64,000 nt of DNA from an uncultured Flavobacteriales bacterium (lineage in GTDB: Bacteria > Bacteroidota > Bacteroidia > Flavobacteriales > Crocinitomicaceae): assembly GCA_946480085.1 (NCBI GenBank), contig CAMLHZ010000009.1, positions 1 through 64,000 on the forward strand. Direction: 5' to 3'. Under the pieces are notes generated by a model. That model saw only the letters and a list, made by a program, of their open reading frames with translations, was not told the origin of the DNA and did no database searches. A program made the translations under genes and the position numbers. The first letter of the stretch is position 1. Every line of letters begins with the position of its first letter. Below are positions 16,111 to 25,400 of the stretch, one piece after another.

Positions 16111-18462
16111 ATGAGGAATTTCAAACCCATTCTTTTACTACTATTAATTTTCACCCCATTTTTAAGTTTTAGTCAATATTCAGATGATGATCTGAAAAAA
16201 CTGATTGACGGAGGTAATGAAGGTAAAATGGTTCAGACCTGTTCTGAATTAATGGCCGAAGGATTCTATTTCCAAGCCGCGAAAATCTGTGACAAACTTT
16301 TAACGATTAAACCGAACAGCGCTAACTACAATTATCGTCGTGGGTTTATTTACCTTGAAATGTCGCAAGATTTTGGTTCAGCAATTCCTCATTTGGAAAA
16401 AGCAGTTACCGATCTAGACAAAAACTGGGATGCCTTTTCTCCAAACGAAGAAAGTGCGCCGCTTGATGCGCTTTATTTCATGGCGAAAGTTTACCACATG
16501 GGAATGGACATCAACAAAGCAGAGAATTTCTATACACGTTTCATAAACGAGTCGAAAAGCTCTTCTGAGTACATTTTCTTGTCAAAATTATTCTTGCAAC
16601 AATGTGCAGTTGCTCGTAAGGAAATTGATATCCCGCGTAATGTTAGCTTGAAAAACGTAGGTTACATGATTAACTCAGCTAATCCTGAGTATTCACCTGT
16701 AGTTTCTTTAGATGGTACTGCATTGTATTACACAACACGTCGTTTGTGGGATGATGACGCAAGTAAAGAATGGATCGATCCGAGAAACAACATGCCAACG
16801 GAAGATGTTTACGTGTCTTTCAAGGATTTTGACGGTGAATGGATGGAGCCTTATCGAATGGAGTTCTGTGTTCCTGATCAAAACGAAGCAACTGTTGCCG
16901 TAAGTTCTGATGAGCGTAGAATCTACTTGTATCAGGATACAAAAGGAAATGGTGACTTGTTCTACTCCGATTTCTCTACAAATAAATTCCAGGGAGTTAC
17001 ACATTACGAAGCGAAGAAAGTAAACACAGACGCTTGGGAAACACACTGTACGGTTACGCCTGACGGACAAAATATGTATTTCGTTTCTGACCGTAAAGGT
17101 GGATACGGAGGTCGTGATATTTACCGTGTGGTAAAATTACCTGACGGAAGCTGGAGTGATCCGCAAAACGTGGGTCCAAAGATCAATTCATCAATGGATG
17201 AAGACTCTCCGTTTATCGCAATCGATAACAAAACACTTTATTTCTCTTCAAACGGACCAACTTCAATGGGAGGATTCGATGTATTCGTTGCGGTTCGTGA
17301 TGATAACAACGAATGGTCTGACCCAATTAATCTTGGTTATCCATTGAATTCAACTGTTGATGATTTATTCTACACAACAACTGTTGACGGATTGACAGGA
17401 TATTTGACATCGTCGAGAACAGGTGGTAAAGGTGAAAAAGACATTTACGAAGTTCAAAACGACTACTTACGCAACAAGAACTTAGCTGTATTGAAAGGTA
17501 AGATCACTACACTTCACGGTGCTAAGTTACCTGAAGACATCTCAATCAATGTGAAATGTATCAACTGTGGTGATAAATTGGAGCGTAAAGTATTCCCTCG
17601 TATGCGTGACGGTGTGTTCTTTAGTGCACTTGAGCCATGTAGAGAATATGAAATGGTCTTCTCTTATGACAATGGTAAGAAAGAATTCTACAAAGAATCG
17701 TTCTCTACAGATTGTAACAAAGAATACGATGAAATTGAACGTGAAGTATTCCTTGACGTTGAAAACCAAGAGATCATCAAACCTTACTACATCGTTGGTA
17801 CGGTTAAAGACAGCAAGAGCAAAGCACTTCTATCTGATGTAAAAGTGAAATTGGTGAACAAGGAAACTGGAAATCCATATGTTGAATCAGCAACTTCAAG
17901 TGCAGGTTCATACAAATCAGATACTATTGCTGATTTGAAACAAGGTGGAACATTGAACGCTCAATTGGTATTGGAAAAAGCAGGATATGTATCAATGACT
18001 TACGATGTAAAAATCCCGCTTGGATCTAAAAATGAAATCAATATTGATGATTTGATCGATCCGCTTCTTGCTTCTACTGATCTTGGAACTGACCTTGCAA
18101 TCTTTGTAAATCCTATTTACTTCGATTACAACAAGTCAAACATTCGTCCGGATGCAGCAGCAGAATTGGATAAGATCGTGAAGATCATGAAAGACAATCC
18201 GAACATTAAAATTGAATTGGGTTCACATACCGATAGCAGAGGTACAGACGCTTACAACTTAAGTTTATCTGACCGACGTGCAAAAGCATCAGCAGCATAC
18301 ATTGTTTCCAAAGGAATTTCTGTAAACAGAATCAAAGGAAAAGGATACGGTGAAACAAAACCGAATGTTAGCGAAGCTGAAATCAATGCAATGCCAACTT
18401 ATGATGAAAAAGAAAAAGCACATCAGTTGAATCGTAGAACTGAATTCATTATCGTGAAATAA
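16111..18462 (+). CDS. PorE-like envelope protein (TPR, PD40 propeller, CRD, OmpA)
   Basis: I start it at ATG 16111, which begins the signal peptide (ending SFS-Q). A TTG at 16090 is unlikely. The 783-residue protein has TPR-like helices (about 20-150) and a PD40/WD40-like propeller (about 195-440) with blades such as PEYSPVVSLDGTALYYTTRR, DGQNMYFVSDRKGGYGGRDIYR and DNKTLYFSSNGPTSMGGFDVFV. A carboxypeptidase-regulatory-like domain follows (about 580-660), then an OmpA C-terminal domain (about 675-783) with HTDSRG and LSLSDRRA, the Asp and Arg that bind peptidoglycan. This is the architecture of PorE, a T9SS-associated protein, though Bacteroidota carry many paralogues. It likely anchors an outer-membrane assembly to the wall. 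Confidence 0.85.
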   Translation: MRNFKPILLLLLIFTPFLSFSQYSDDDLKKLIDGGNEGKMVQTCSELMAEGFYFQAAKICDKLLTIKPNSANYNYRRGFIYLEMSQDFGSAIPHLEKAVTDLDKNWDAFSPNEESAPLDALYFMAKVYHMGMDINKAENFYTRFINESKSSSEYIFLSKLFLQQCAVARKEIDIPRNVSLKNVGYMINSANPEYSPVVSLDGTALYYTTRRLWDDDASKEWIDPRNNMPTEDVYVSFKDFDGEWMEPYRMEFCVPDQNEATVAVSSDERRIYLYQDTKGNGDLFYSDFSTNKFQGVTHYEAKKVNTDAWETHCTVTPDGQNMYFVSDRKGGYGGRDIYRVVKLPDGSWSDPQNVGPKINSSMDEDSPFIAIDNKTLYFSSNGPTSMGGFDVFVAVRDDNNEWSDPINLGYPLNSTVDDLFYTTTVDGLTGYLTSSRTGGKGEKDIYEVQNDYLRNKNLAVLKGKITTLHGAKLPEDISINVKCINCGDKLERKVFPRMRDGVFFSALEPCREYEMVFSYDNGKKEFYKESFSTDCNKEYDEIEREVFLDVENQEIIKPYYIVGTVKDSKSKALLSDVKVKLVNKETGNPYVESATSSAGSYKSDTIADLKQGGTLNAQLVLEKAGYVSMTYDVKIPLGSKNEINIDDLIDPLLASTDLGTDLAIFVNPIYFDYNKSNIRPDAAAELDKIVKIMKDNPNIKIELGSHTDSRGTDAYNLSLSDRRAKASAAYIVSKGISVNRIKGKGYGETKPNVSEAEINAMPTYDEKEKAHQLNRRTEFIIVK

Positions 18463-18480
18463 TTACAGTCAATTATATGG

Positions 18481-18512
18481 AAAGGCTGCCTAAAATCGGG
18501 CAGCCTTTTTTT
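18481..18512 (+). terminator. Rho-independent terminator after the first PorE-like gene
   Basis: AAAGGCTGCC (18481-18490) pairs perfectly with GGCAGCCTTT (18499-18508), followed by T residues. Confidence 0.88.
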
Positions 18513-18642
18513 ATTTACAGCGCACCTCAAACGACCTGTCTCAACAATAAAAATCAACCGTTCAATCCCTATTTTGTTAATATCCCTATAGTAATATTGA
18601 TAATTAAGTTGTTGTAAATGAATCAACTTATCGATATTCGGC

Positions 18643-18650
18643 TATATTTA
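18643..18650 (+). promoter_or_regulatory. Candidate -7 box of the second PorE-like gene
   Basis: TATATTTA matches 7 of 8 of TAnnTTTG, 19 bp before ATG 18670. With the terminator at 18481 it shows the paralogues are separate transcripts. Confidence 0.45.
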
Positions 18651-18669
18651 GCATATCAATTGTACATAC

Positions 18670-20766
18670 ATGCGTCAAATACTACTGACTTGCTGCTTCT
18701 TGCTTTCTACCCTAATGAGTTTTGCACAATACTCAGAACAAGAATGGAACGACATTCTAAATAATTACTCACCAGAAAAGAGACACCTCGCAGCCTCCGG
18801 TTTGCTCGCAGAAGGATATTATGCGGCGGCGGAAAGAATAGTCGACAAGCAACTGCAGTCCGACCCGGAAAACCTCAATCTGAATTACAGAAAAGGATTT
18901 ATTTTATGCGAAAGCAAACATTTGTATGCTGATGCTATTCCTTACCTCGACAAAGCAAAATCAGCAGTCACTAAAAATTACGATGCTGTAAGTCTTAAAG
19001 AAAAAGGCGCTCCTTTCGATTTATATTACTTTCTTGCAAAATGCTATCATAGAACTGGAAATACAGCCGAAGCCCTCACCTACTACAACTCTTTTCTCAA
19101 TTCAGCACAAGAAAAAACAACGCTTCATCTGGAAGCAGAAACGGCAATATCACAATTAGAACAATCGCAACGATTACTTGAGGTAAAGAAACGAAATGTT
19201 GATATTGTCAATATCGGAAGCGTTGTAAATACTGCCGCACCTGAGTATTCACCTGTTATTTCTTTAGATGGAAATTCACTTTATTTTACATCGCGCAGAC
19301 AGTGGACAGGATCAGAAAAAGAAATCGATCGTGACCCACAATCCGACTTTTTCCCAGAAGACATTTATGTTTGTTATAAAGATGATCAGGGAAATTGGAG
19401 TAATCCGGAGCGTTTGAATTTCTGCGTAGAAGACCAGAATGAAGCTTCTGTTTCAGTGAGCCCAAGTGAACGAAAAATATATATCTATCAGGATATTGTT
19501 GGAAACGGCGACCTCTTCTACTCCGAATTCAAGAACAATCGTTTTAGCAAGATCAATCACCTCGACAATGAAAAAGTAAACAACAAAGAAGCATGGGAAA
19601 CCCATTGCTATGTTACTCCTGATGGAAGAAACATGTACTTTTCTTCTAACCGCGATGGCGGTTATGGTGGACGCGATATTTACCGTGTGGTTCTTCTTCC
19701 TGATAACACCTGGAGCGAACCTGTAAACTTGGGTCCAACGATTAATTCCGCAAACGACGAAGAATCGCCTTTTATGTCTATTGACAACAAAACCCTTTAC
19801 TTTGCCAGTAATGGTCCCAACAGTGTAGGTGGATTCGACATTTTTGTATCTGTGATTCACGGGAATAATGAATGGTCGGATCCCGTGAACTTAGGTTTTC
19901 CGGTAAATTCTTATGACGATGATCTGTTTTATACGGAGACCATCGATGGAAGAAAAGGCTATCTCACTTCTATTCGTCCCGATACTAAAGGTGAAAAAGA
20001 CATTTACGAAGTAAACAACGATTATCTGAACAAAAAATATGGTCATTACATTAAAGGAAACATAACCACAACTACAAAAGATCCAATTCCAGACGATTTG
20101 GTGTTGATGCTCGATTGTATTGATTGTGAATCGGATCTATATGATGTAAATACTTATCCGAACACAAGAACAGGTTATTACGCGAACTCACTACAACCAT
20201 GTAACGAATACGAATTGGTATTAGCCAAAAAAGATGGATCCGAGGAATTTCACAGAGTGAAAGTCACTCCTGATTGTTCTAAAGACTTCGAAGAGATTAC
20301 GAAAGACTTCGTTATTGACATTGAAAAATGGATTGTAATTGAGCCGAAAGACACAATTCCTGTTATTGATACGCTGGGTGGAGATACTCTTCCGGTGCTG
20401 TATGTCAACATGAACTTCAAGTACAATTTCGGATATAACAAGAACAAACTGGATTTAAAAACGAAAGAGCTGGCTTCATTTGTTGCTGCAATAGATGGGC
20501 AATTGGCTGACGGAAGAAAAGCAATAACGATTCACATCCAGTCATCTGCATCTTATGTTCCAACAGGACGCTTCAAAGACAATACGGAATTAGCTCAACT
20601 GCGTGCTGAAAACATGCAAAAAATGCTGAGCGATCATTTCAAGAAATCTTCGAAAGTTAAAATTGTTATCGACAGCGCAACAGTTTCAGGTCCAGCTTAT
20701 TCAGGTGACAACAAAGACGAACAGAAATACATTCCGTTCCAGTTTGTTGAATTAAGAACCGAATAA
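18670..20766 (+). CDS. Second PorE-like protein with a degenerate OmpA domain
   Basis: This 698-residue exported protein is a diverged tandem copy of the preceding gene product. The N-terminal helices and the PD40 propeller match block for block (PEYSPVISLDGNSLYFTSRR, GGYGGRDIYRVVLLPDNTWS, DNKTLYFASNGPNSVGGFDIFV, KGEKDIYEVNNDYL). It differs at the C-terminus. The carboxypeptidase-regulatory-like domain is absent, and the OmpA-like region keeps the strand YNFGYNKNKLDLKTKEL and the helix LAQLRAENMQKML but lacks the HTDSRG block with the peptidoglycan-binding Asp. It is expressed from its own promoter. It probably kept the propeller function and lost or changed wall anchoring. Confidence 0.85.
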   Translation: MRQILLTCCFLLSTLMSFAQYSEQEWNDILNNYSPEKRHLAASGLLAEGYYAAAERIVDKQLQSDPENLNLNYRKGFILCESKHLYADAIPYLDKAKSAVTKNYDAVSLKEKGAPFDLYYFLAKCYHRTGNTAEALTYYNSFLNSAQEKTTLHLEAETAISQLEQSQRLLEVKKRNVDIVNIGSVVNTAAPEYSPVISLDGNSLYFTSRRQWTGSEKEIDRDPQSDFFPEDIYVCYKDDQGNWSNPERLNFCVEDQNEASVSVSPSERKIYIYQDIVGNGDLFYSEFKNNRFSKINHLDNEKVNNKEAWETHCYVTPDGRNMYFSSNRDGGYGGRDIYRVVLLPDNTWSEPVNLGPTINSANDEESPFMSIDNKTLYFASNGPNSVGGFDIFVSVIHGNNEWSDPVNLGFPVNSYDDDLFYTETIDGRKGYLTSIRPDTKGEKDIYEVNNDYLNKKYGHYIKGNITTTTKDPIPDDLVLMLDCIDCESDLYDVNTYPNTRTGYYANSLQPCNEYELVLAKKDGSEEFHRVKVTPDCSKDFEEITKDFVIDIEKWIVIEPKDTIPVIDTLGGDTLPVLYVNMNFKYNFGYNKNKLDLKTKELASFVAAIDGQLADGRKAITIHIQSSASYVPTGRFKDNTELAQLRAENMQKMLSDHFKKSSKVKIVIDSATVSGPAYSGDNKDEQKYIPFQFVELRTE

Positions 20767-20806
20767 TAGTTTCATTGTGCTATTTTTATAAGGCATAAAA
20801 CGTAAA

Positions 20807-21697
20807 ATGAAGCTAGCACTAGAACGCCCGTTAGTAATGTTAGATCTTGAAACAACAGGATTGGACATTACCAAAGATCGCATTATTCAAATTGGGATGG
20901 TAAAAACCAATCCTGATGGAACCGAGGAAGATTTCAAAGCATTTGTTAACCCCGAAATGCCGATCCCAAAGGAGAGTTCAGAGATTCATGGACTTTATGA
21001 TGCTGATGTAAAGGATGCCAAAACATTTGCTGAGTTGGCAGACGAGTTGGCTGCTTTTATTGGTGACGCTGATTTAGCTGGTTACAATTCTAATAAATTC
21101 GATATTCCTGTTTTGGCCGAAGCTTTTTTACGTGCTGAACATTCGTTTTCATTGAAAAACAGAGCTTGTATAGATGTTCAGAACATTTTCCACAAGATGG
21201 AACAGCGCACATTGGCTGCAGCTTACCAATTCTATTGCAATAAGAAAATTGAAAACGCTCATGATGCCCTGGTAGATACAAAAGTAACGCTGGATGTATT
21301 TAAAGCGCAATTGGAACGCTATACTGATCTTCCAACCAGTGCGAAGGAACTGGCCGATTTCACCAGAATGGGTACAAACGAATGGGCCGATTTTGCTGGT
21401 CGATTAGCTAGAAACGATAAGGGCGAATTGTGCTACAACTTTGGAAAACAAAAGGGAAAAACAGTTGAGCAGATCGACAAAGAAGAACCCGGTTATTTTG
21501 GTTGGATGTTGAATGCTGATTTTCCACTTTACACCAAGATGCTGTTGAAGGAAGAAATGGAACGTCTGAAGGCAAAACGTAAAGCGAATGAGCCGCAGCA
21601 AACACAACAGCATAAACCAAAACCGAAGCAAGAACCAGAATCTGATTTGAGCATTGAGGATAAGTTGAAAGCTTTGCAGAATAAGTTCAAAAAGTGA
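20807..21697 (+). CDS. DnaQ-like 3'-5' exonuclease (DEDDh)
   Basis: The N-terminal 170 residues are an RNase-T/DnaQ exonuclease domain with the full DEDDh set: Asp13 and Glu15 in LDLETTG, Asp99 in NKFDIP, His152 and Asp157 in AHDALVDT. The C-terminal part has a second small module, YNFGKQKGKTVEQIDKEEPGYFGWML, the sequence found at the end of exodeoxyribonuclease X-like and related proteins, and then a Lys/Gln/Pro-rich tail. It probably trims DNA 3' ends in repair or proofreading. No polymerase gene is adjacent. The stop codon lies at the base of the hairpin repeat at 21696. Confidence 0.9.
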   Translation: MKLALERPLVMLDLETTGLDITKDRIIQIGMVKTNPDGTEEDFKAFVNPEMPIPKESSEIHGLYDADVKDAKTFAELADELAAFIGDADLAGYNSNKFDIPVLAEAFLRAEHSFSLKNRACIDVQNIFHKMEQRTLAAAYQFYCNKKIENAHDALVDTKVTLDVFKAQLERYTDLPTSAKELADFTRMGTNEWADFAGRLARNDKGELCYNFGKQKGKTVEQIDKEEPGYFGWMLNADFPLYTKMLLKEEMERLKAKRKANEPQQTQQHKPKPKQEPESDLSIEDKLKALQNKFKK

Positions 21698-21719
21698 CAC
21701 CTCGGCTCCGCTCGGTGTC
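21696..21719. repeat. Interspersed hairpin, copy with GACACC stem
   Basis: GACACC (21696-21701) and GGTGTC (21714-21719) enclose TCGGCTCCGCTC. On the minus strand this reads as the 12-nt loop GAGCGGAGCCGA. It overlaps the exonuclease stop codon. Confidence 0.75.
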
Positions 21720-21724
21720 CTTAA

Positions 21725-21767
21725 TTATGTCTTCGGTCATCGAGCGGAGCCGAGATGAAAGACATAA
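21725..21767. repeat. Interspersed hairpin, copy with TTATGTCTT stem
   Basis: The outer stem is TTATGTCTT/AAGACATAA and the inner stem TCATC/GATGA, with a 3-nt bulge. They enclose the loop GAGCGGAGCCGA (21742-21753). The loop is identical to that of 21696-21719 in the opposite orientation, so the pair also forms a 14-bp inverted repeat. Confidence 0.8.
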
Positions 21768-21779
21768 AAAAATTAAAGT

Positions 21780-22391
21780 ATGAAAATCATTTGTATAGGA
21801 AGAAATTACGCTGACCACGCTAAAGAATTGAACAATGCTGTTCCAACCGAACCTGTATTCTTCATGAAACCAGATACAGCGCTTTTGCAGGCAGGTTCAG
21901 ACTTTTATATTCCTGATTTTTCGTCAAGCATTCATTACGAATGCGAGTTGGTTTTGAAGATCAAAAAAGTTGGAAAGCATATTCCTGTGGATTTTGCATC
22001 GGAGTATTTTGATGAAATTGGCTTGGGAATAGACTTTACTGCTCGTGATATTCAGGAAGAACAGAAGCAGAAATCACTTCCATGGGAAAAAGCAAAGTCA
22101 TTTGATAATAGCGCACCCATGGGACAACGTTTCTTAGCGCTAAGTCTTTTCGATGCTGACAACATCAACTTCGAATTAAAGAAAAACGGAACTACTGTTC
22201 AGGTCGGAAATACAAAAGATTGCATTTTCAACTTCAATCAGATTGTCGCGTTCGTTTCTCAATACATCACGCTTAAAACTGGTGACCTTATCTTTACCGG
22301 AACTCCAGCAGGAGTTGGTCCTGTTGCTATTGGTGACCATCTGGAAGGATTTATAGAAGGTGAGAAATTGTTGGATTTGAATATTAAATAA
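21780..22391 (+). CDS. Fumarylacetoacetate hydrolase (FAH) family enzyme
   Basis: FAH-family enzymes use a divalent metal to hydrolyse or decarboxylate oxo-acids. The 203-residue short form matches acylpyruvases and related isomerases. It starts KIICIGRNYADHAKEL, has the metal-binding YECELVL (Glu-x-Glu) and the Asp of GIDFTARD, then KSFDNSAPMG and GTPAGVGPVAIGD near the end. The length and order are complete for the short subfamily. The substrate cannot be told. It lies after the two hairpin repeats and ends in a strong bidirectional terminator shared with the convergent giant gene. Confidence 0.92.
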   Translation: MKIICIGRNYADHAKELNNAVPTEPVFFMKPDTALLQAGSDFYIPDFSSSIHYECELVLKIKKVGKHIPVDFASEYFDEIGLGIDFTARDIQEEQKQKSLPWEKAKSFDNSAPMGQRFLALSLFDADNINFELKKNGTTVQVGNTKDCIFNFNQIVAFVSQYITLKTGDLIFTGTPAGVGPVAIGDHLEGFIEGEKLLDLNIK

Positions 22392-22428
22392 GCGCTTTTC
22401 TCAACTTCTTTACAAAAGACTAGAAAAC

Positions 22429-22466
22429 AAAAAAAGGGAATCTACTAATGCAGATTCCCTTTTTTT
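22429..22466. terminator. Bidirectional terminator between convergent genes
   Basis: Seven A plus GGGAATCT (22429-22443) pairs perfectly with AGATTCCC plus seven T (22452-22466). It serves both the FAH gene and the giant minus-strand gene. Confidence 0.92.
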
Positions 22467-22480
22467 ATCACTGATTATTT

Positions 22481-25400
22481 CTATTGTCTGTTGACAATCA
22501 CTTTTCCAACATAATGGTTATTCCCGTCAGTCAGTACAATCTGATAACTTCCGGTAGCCAATTGATGAACATCAATTTGATGCACCATACCATCCAGAAT
22601 CCCTTCCTGCACTATTCGTCCTGAAACATCATAAAGTTTCATTTCCATTCGAGCGTTTGAAGGGAGTTCCAATGTGAAATTATCAGAAGTTGGATTTGGA
22701 TATAAAAGAATACCCGCACTTGACAAATCGTTAATTCCATTGAATTCAACCAATTCACAACCAGATTCATCTGTACAAGAACCCAGCGTAATTTCTACGG
22801 CATACAATCCGGTTTCAGTTACTGTATACGACTGCTGAGTGGCTCCATTGATCGGCGTTTGGAATGTACAATCGTACCACTGATATGTCGCTCCAGCCTG
22901 ATTCGCCGTAATCGTACTTCCGGAAACGGATGTTGTTGCGTCGATCGTCACTTCCTGAGTAGTAATGGTGTTACTTGTCACCGTTGCAGATGTAGCACAA
23001 GCAGCGTTACTCGTTAAAACACAAGTAAACACATCACCATTATTCCAAAGTGAAGTTGAATAAGTAGTCCCACCTGTTCCGTAGTTCTGACCATTCTTCT
23101 TCCATTGGTAGCTCGGATTCGACCCACCATTCGTTATCGTTGCAGTGAACGTAACGCTTTGGTGCTCACAAACCGGCATTGTTGGGTTGCTTGTAATCGT
23201 AATCGTTGGAGTTACGCTTGAATTAACCGTTTTCGAAATGCTGTTACTCAAAACGGTTGTCGTGGTAATACACGGTGCATTACTAGTCAATTCACATGTC
23301 ACAGCATCGCCAGTCACTAGTGTATTGTTCGAGTAGATCGAAGAATTCGTTCCAACATTCGTTCCGTTCAACTTCCATTGATAAACCGGAGAACTTCCAC
23401 CGTTTGTTATACTTGCTGTAAACGTAACATTCGTTCCTGAACAAATAGTTGCTGCCGTTGGATTACTTGTAATGCTAATCGTAGGCGTTGCCGACGAATT
23501 CACGGTCATTGTAATTCCATTGCTCGGCGCAATAGTTGGTGTTGCACATGCTAATGAAGAACTCATTAAACACGTTACGGTTTGACCATTCGTTAGTGCA
23601 GAAGTTGTGAATGTACTGCTGTTTGTTCCTGCATTCGAACCATTGACCTGCCATTGGTAGACTGGTGTTCCTCCATTCATTGGGGTAGCAGTAAATGTTA
23701 CACTTGTTCCTGAACAAATGGTTGTAGCCGAAGCGTTAATTGAAACAGAAGCCGTAACACTCGGTGTTACCGTCATTGTTATCTGATTACTCGCCGCAGT
23801 TGTTCCATTCACACATGGCGAGTTACTCGTTACTGAACAGCTCACCACATCGTTATCTGATAATGAACCATTCACGTAAGTAGAACTGTTTGTTCCAACT
23901 GGATTACTATTCAAATACCATTGATATGCAGGTGAACTTCCACCATTCGTAACCGTGGCAGTGAATGTTACACTTGTTGCGCTACAAATGCTACTTCCCT
24001 GATTAGACGAAATAGATGCAGTTGGCGCAGCAGAGTTGTTCACCGTCATGGTAATGTTATTGCTGAGCGCAATAGCAGGTGTCGCGCAAGCTAACGAAGA
24101 CGTCATTTGACAACTTACAACATCTCCATTATTCAATGTTGAAGTAACATACGTATTGCTATTTGTTCCAACATTACCGCCATTCAGCTGCCACTGATAG
24201 ACTGGTGTTCCGCCATTTGTTGGTGTTGCAGTAAACGTAACGCTTGTTCCCGAACAAATTGTAGATCCTGCACTGCTGAGAATACTAACGGATGTTGCAG
24301 AAACCGGATTTACAGTAACAGCAATACTATTACTGCTTGCCGAGTTTGTTGTTACACAACCCAATGAAGACGTCAATTCACAAGTTACAACATCACCATT
24401 GTTTAAAATCGATGAGCTATAAGCACTGCTATTTGTTCCTGAATTTATGCCATTCACTTTCCACTGATAAACAGGAGTTCCACCTGCGTTCGTTGATGTT
24501 GCAGTGAACGTAATATTGGTTCCGGCACAAATCGTTGTTGCAGAAGACGAAATTGAAACTGTTGGTGTAACTGGTGTTGTAACACTCATCGTAATTGTAT
24601 TACTCGAAGCGGTTACTCCATTCACACATGGTGAATTACTCGTTATCACACAATTCACAAAATCACCGTTCGCCAAAGTGCTGTTGGAATAAGTAGAACT
24701 ATTTGTTCCAACCGGAGAACCATTCAGCGACCATTGATAGATTGGAGAAGAACCCCCATTGGTTACAGAAGCAGTGAATGTTACATTCGTTCCGCCGCAA
24801 ATAGAACTACCCTGATTTGATGAAATAGAAGCAGTTGGCGCAGCAGAATTGTTCACTGTCATGGTAATACCATTGCTAATTGCTGTGGATGGATTCGGAC
24901 AACTCAAACTACTAGTCATATGACAAGTAACAATTTCGCCATTATTCAACGCTGACGTAACATAAGTAGCACTATTCGACCCAACAGGTGTGGAATTCAC
25001 GTACCATTGATAAACCGGTGTACCGCCGTTTGTTGGAGTTGCCGTAAATGTTACACTCGTTCCTGAACAAATGGTAGATCCCGCACTGCTGGTAATTCCT
25101 ACTGCAGTTGAAACCACCGGATTCACTGTCATACTTATCGAGTTGCTTGAAGCTGTAGGAGTTGTTACACAGTTTACAGAACTTGTCATGACGCAACTAA
25201 TTACATCGCCATTAAGAACCGACGAATTGAAAGTACTACCACCAACTCCAATTGGAGAGCCGTTCAGATACCATTGATAACCTGGTGAAGCTCCACCATT
25301 CGTAGGAGTTGCTGTGAAGACCACATTAGTTCCTAAACAAACAGTAGTTGCTGAAGCAGAGATCGAAACAGCAGTTGTAACAGGTGAAACCACGTTGATG

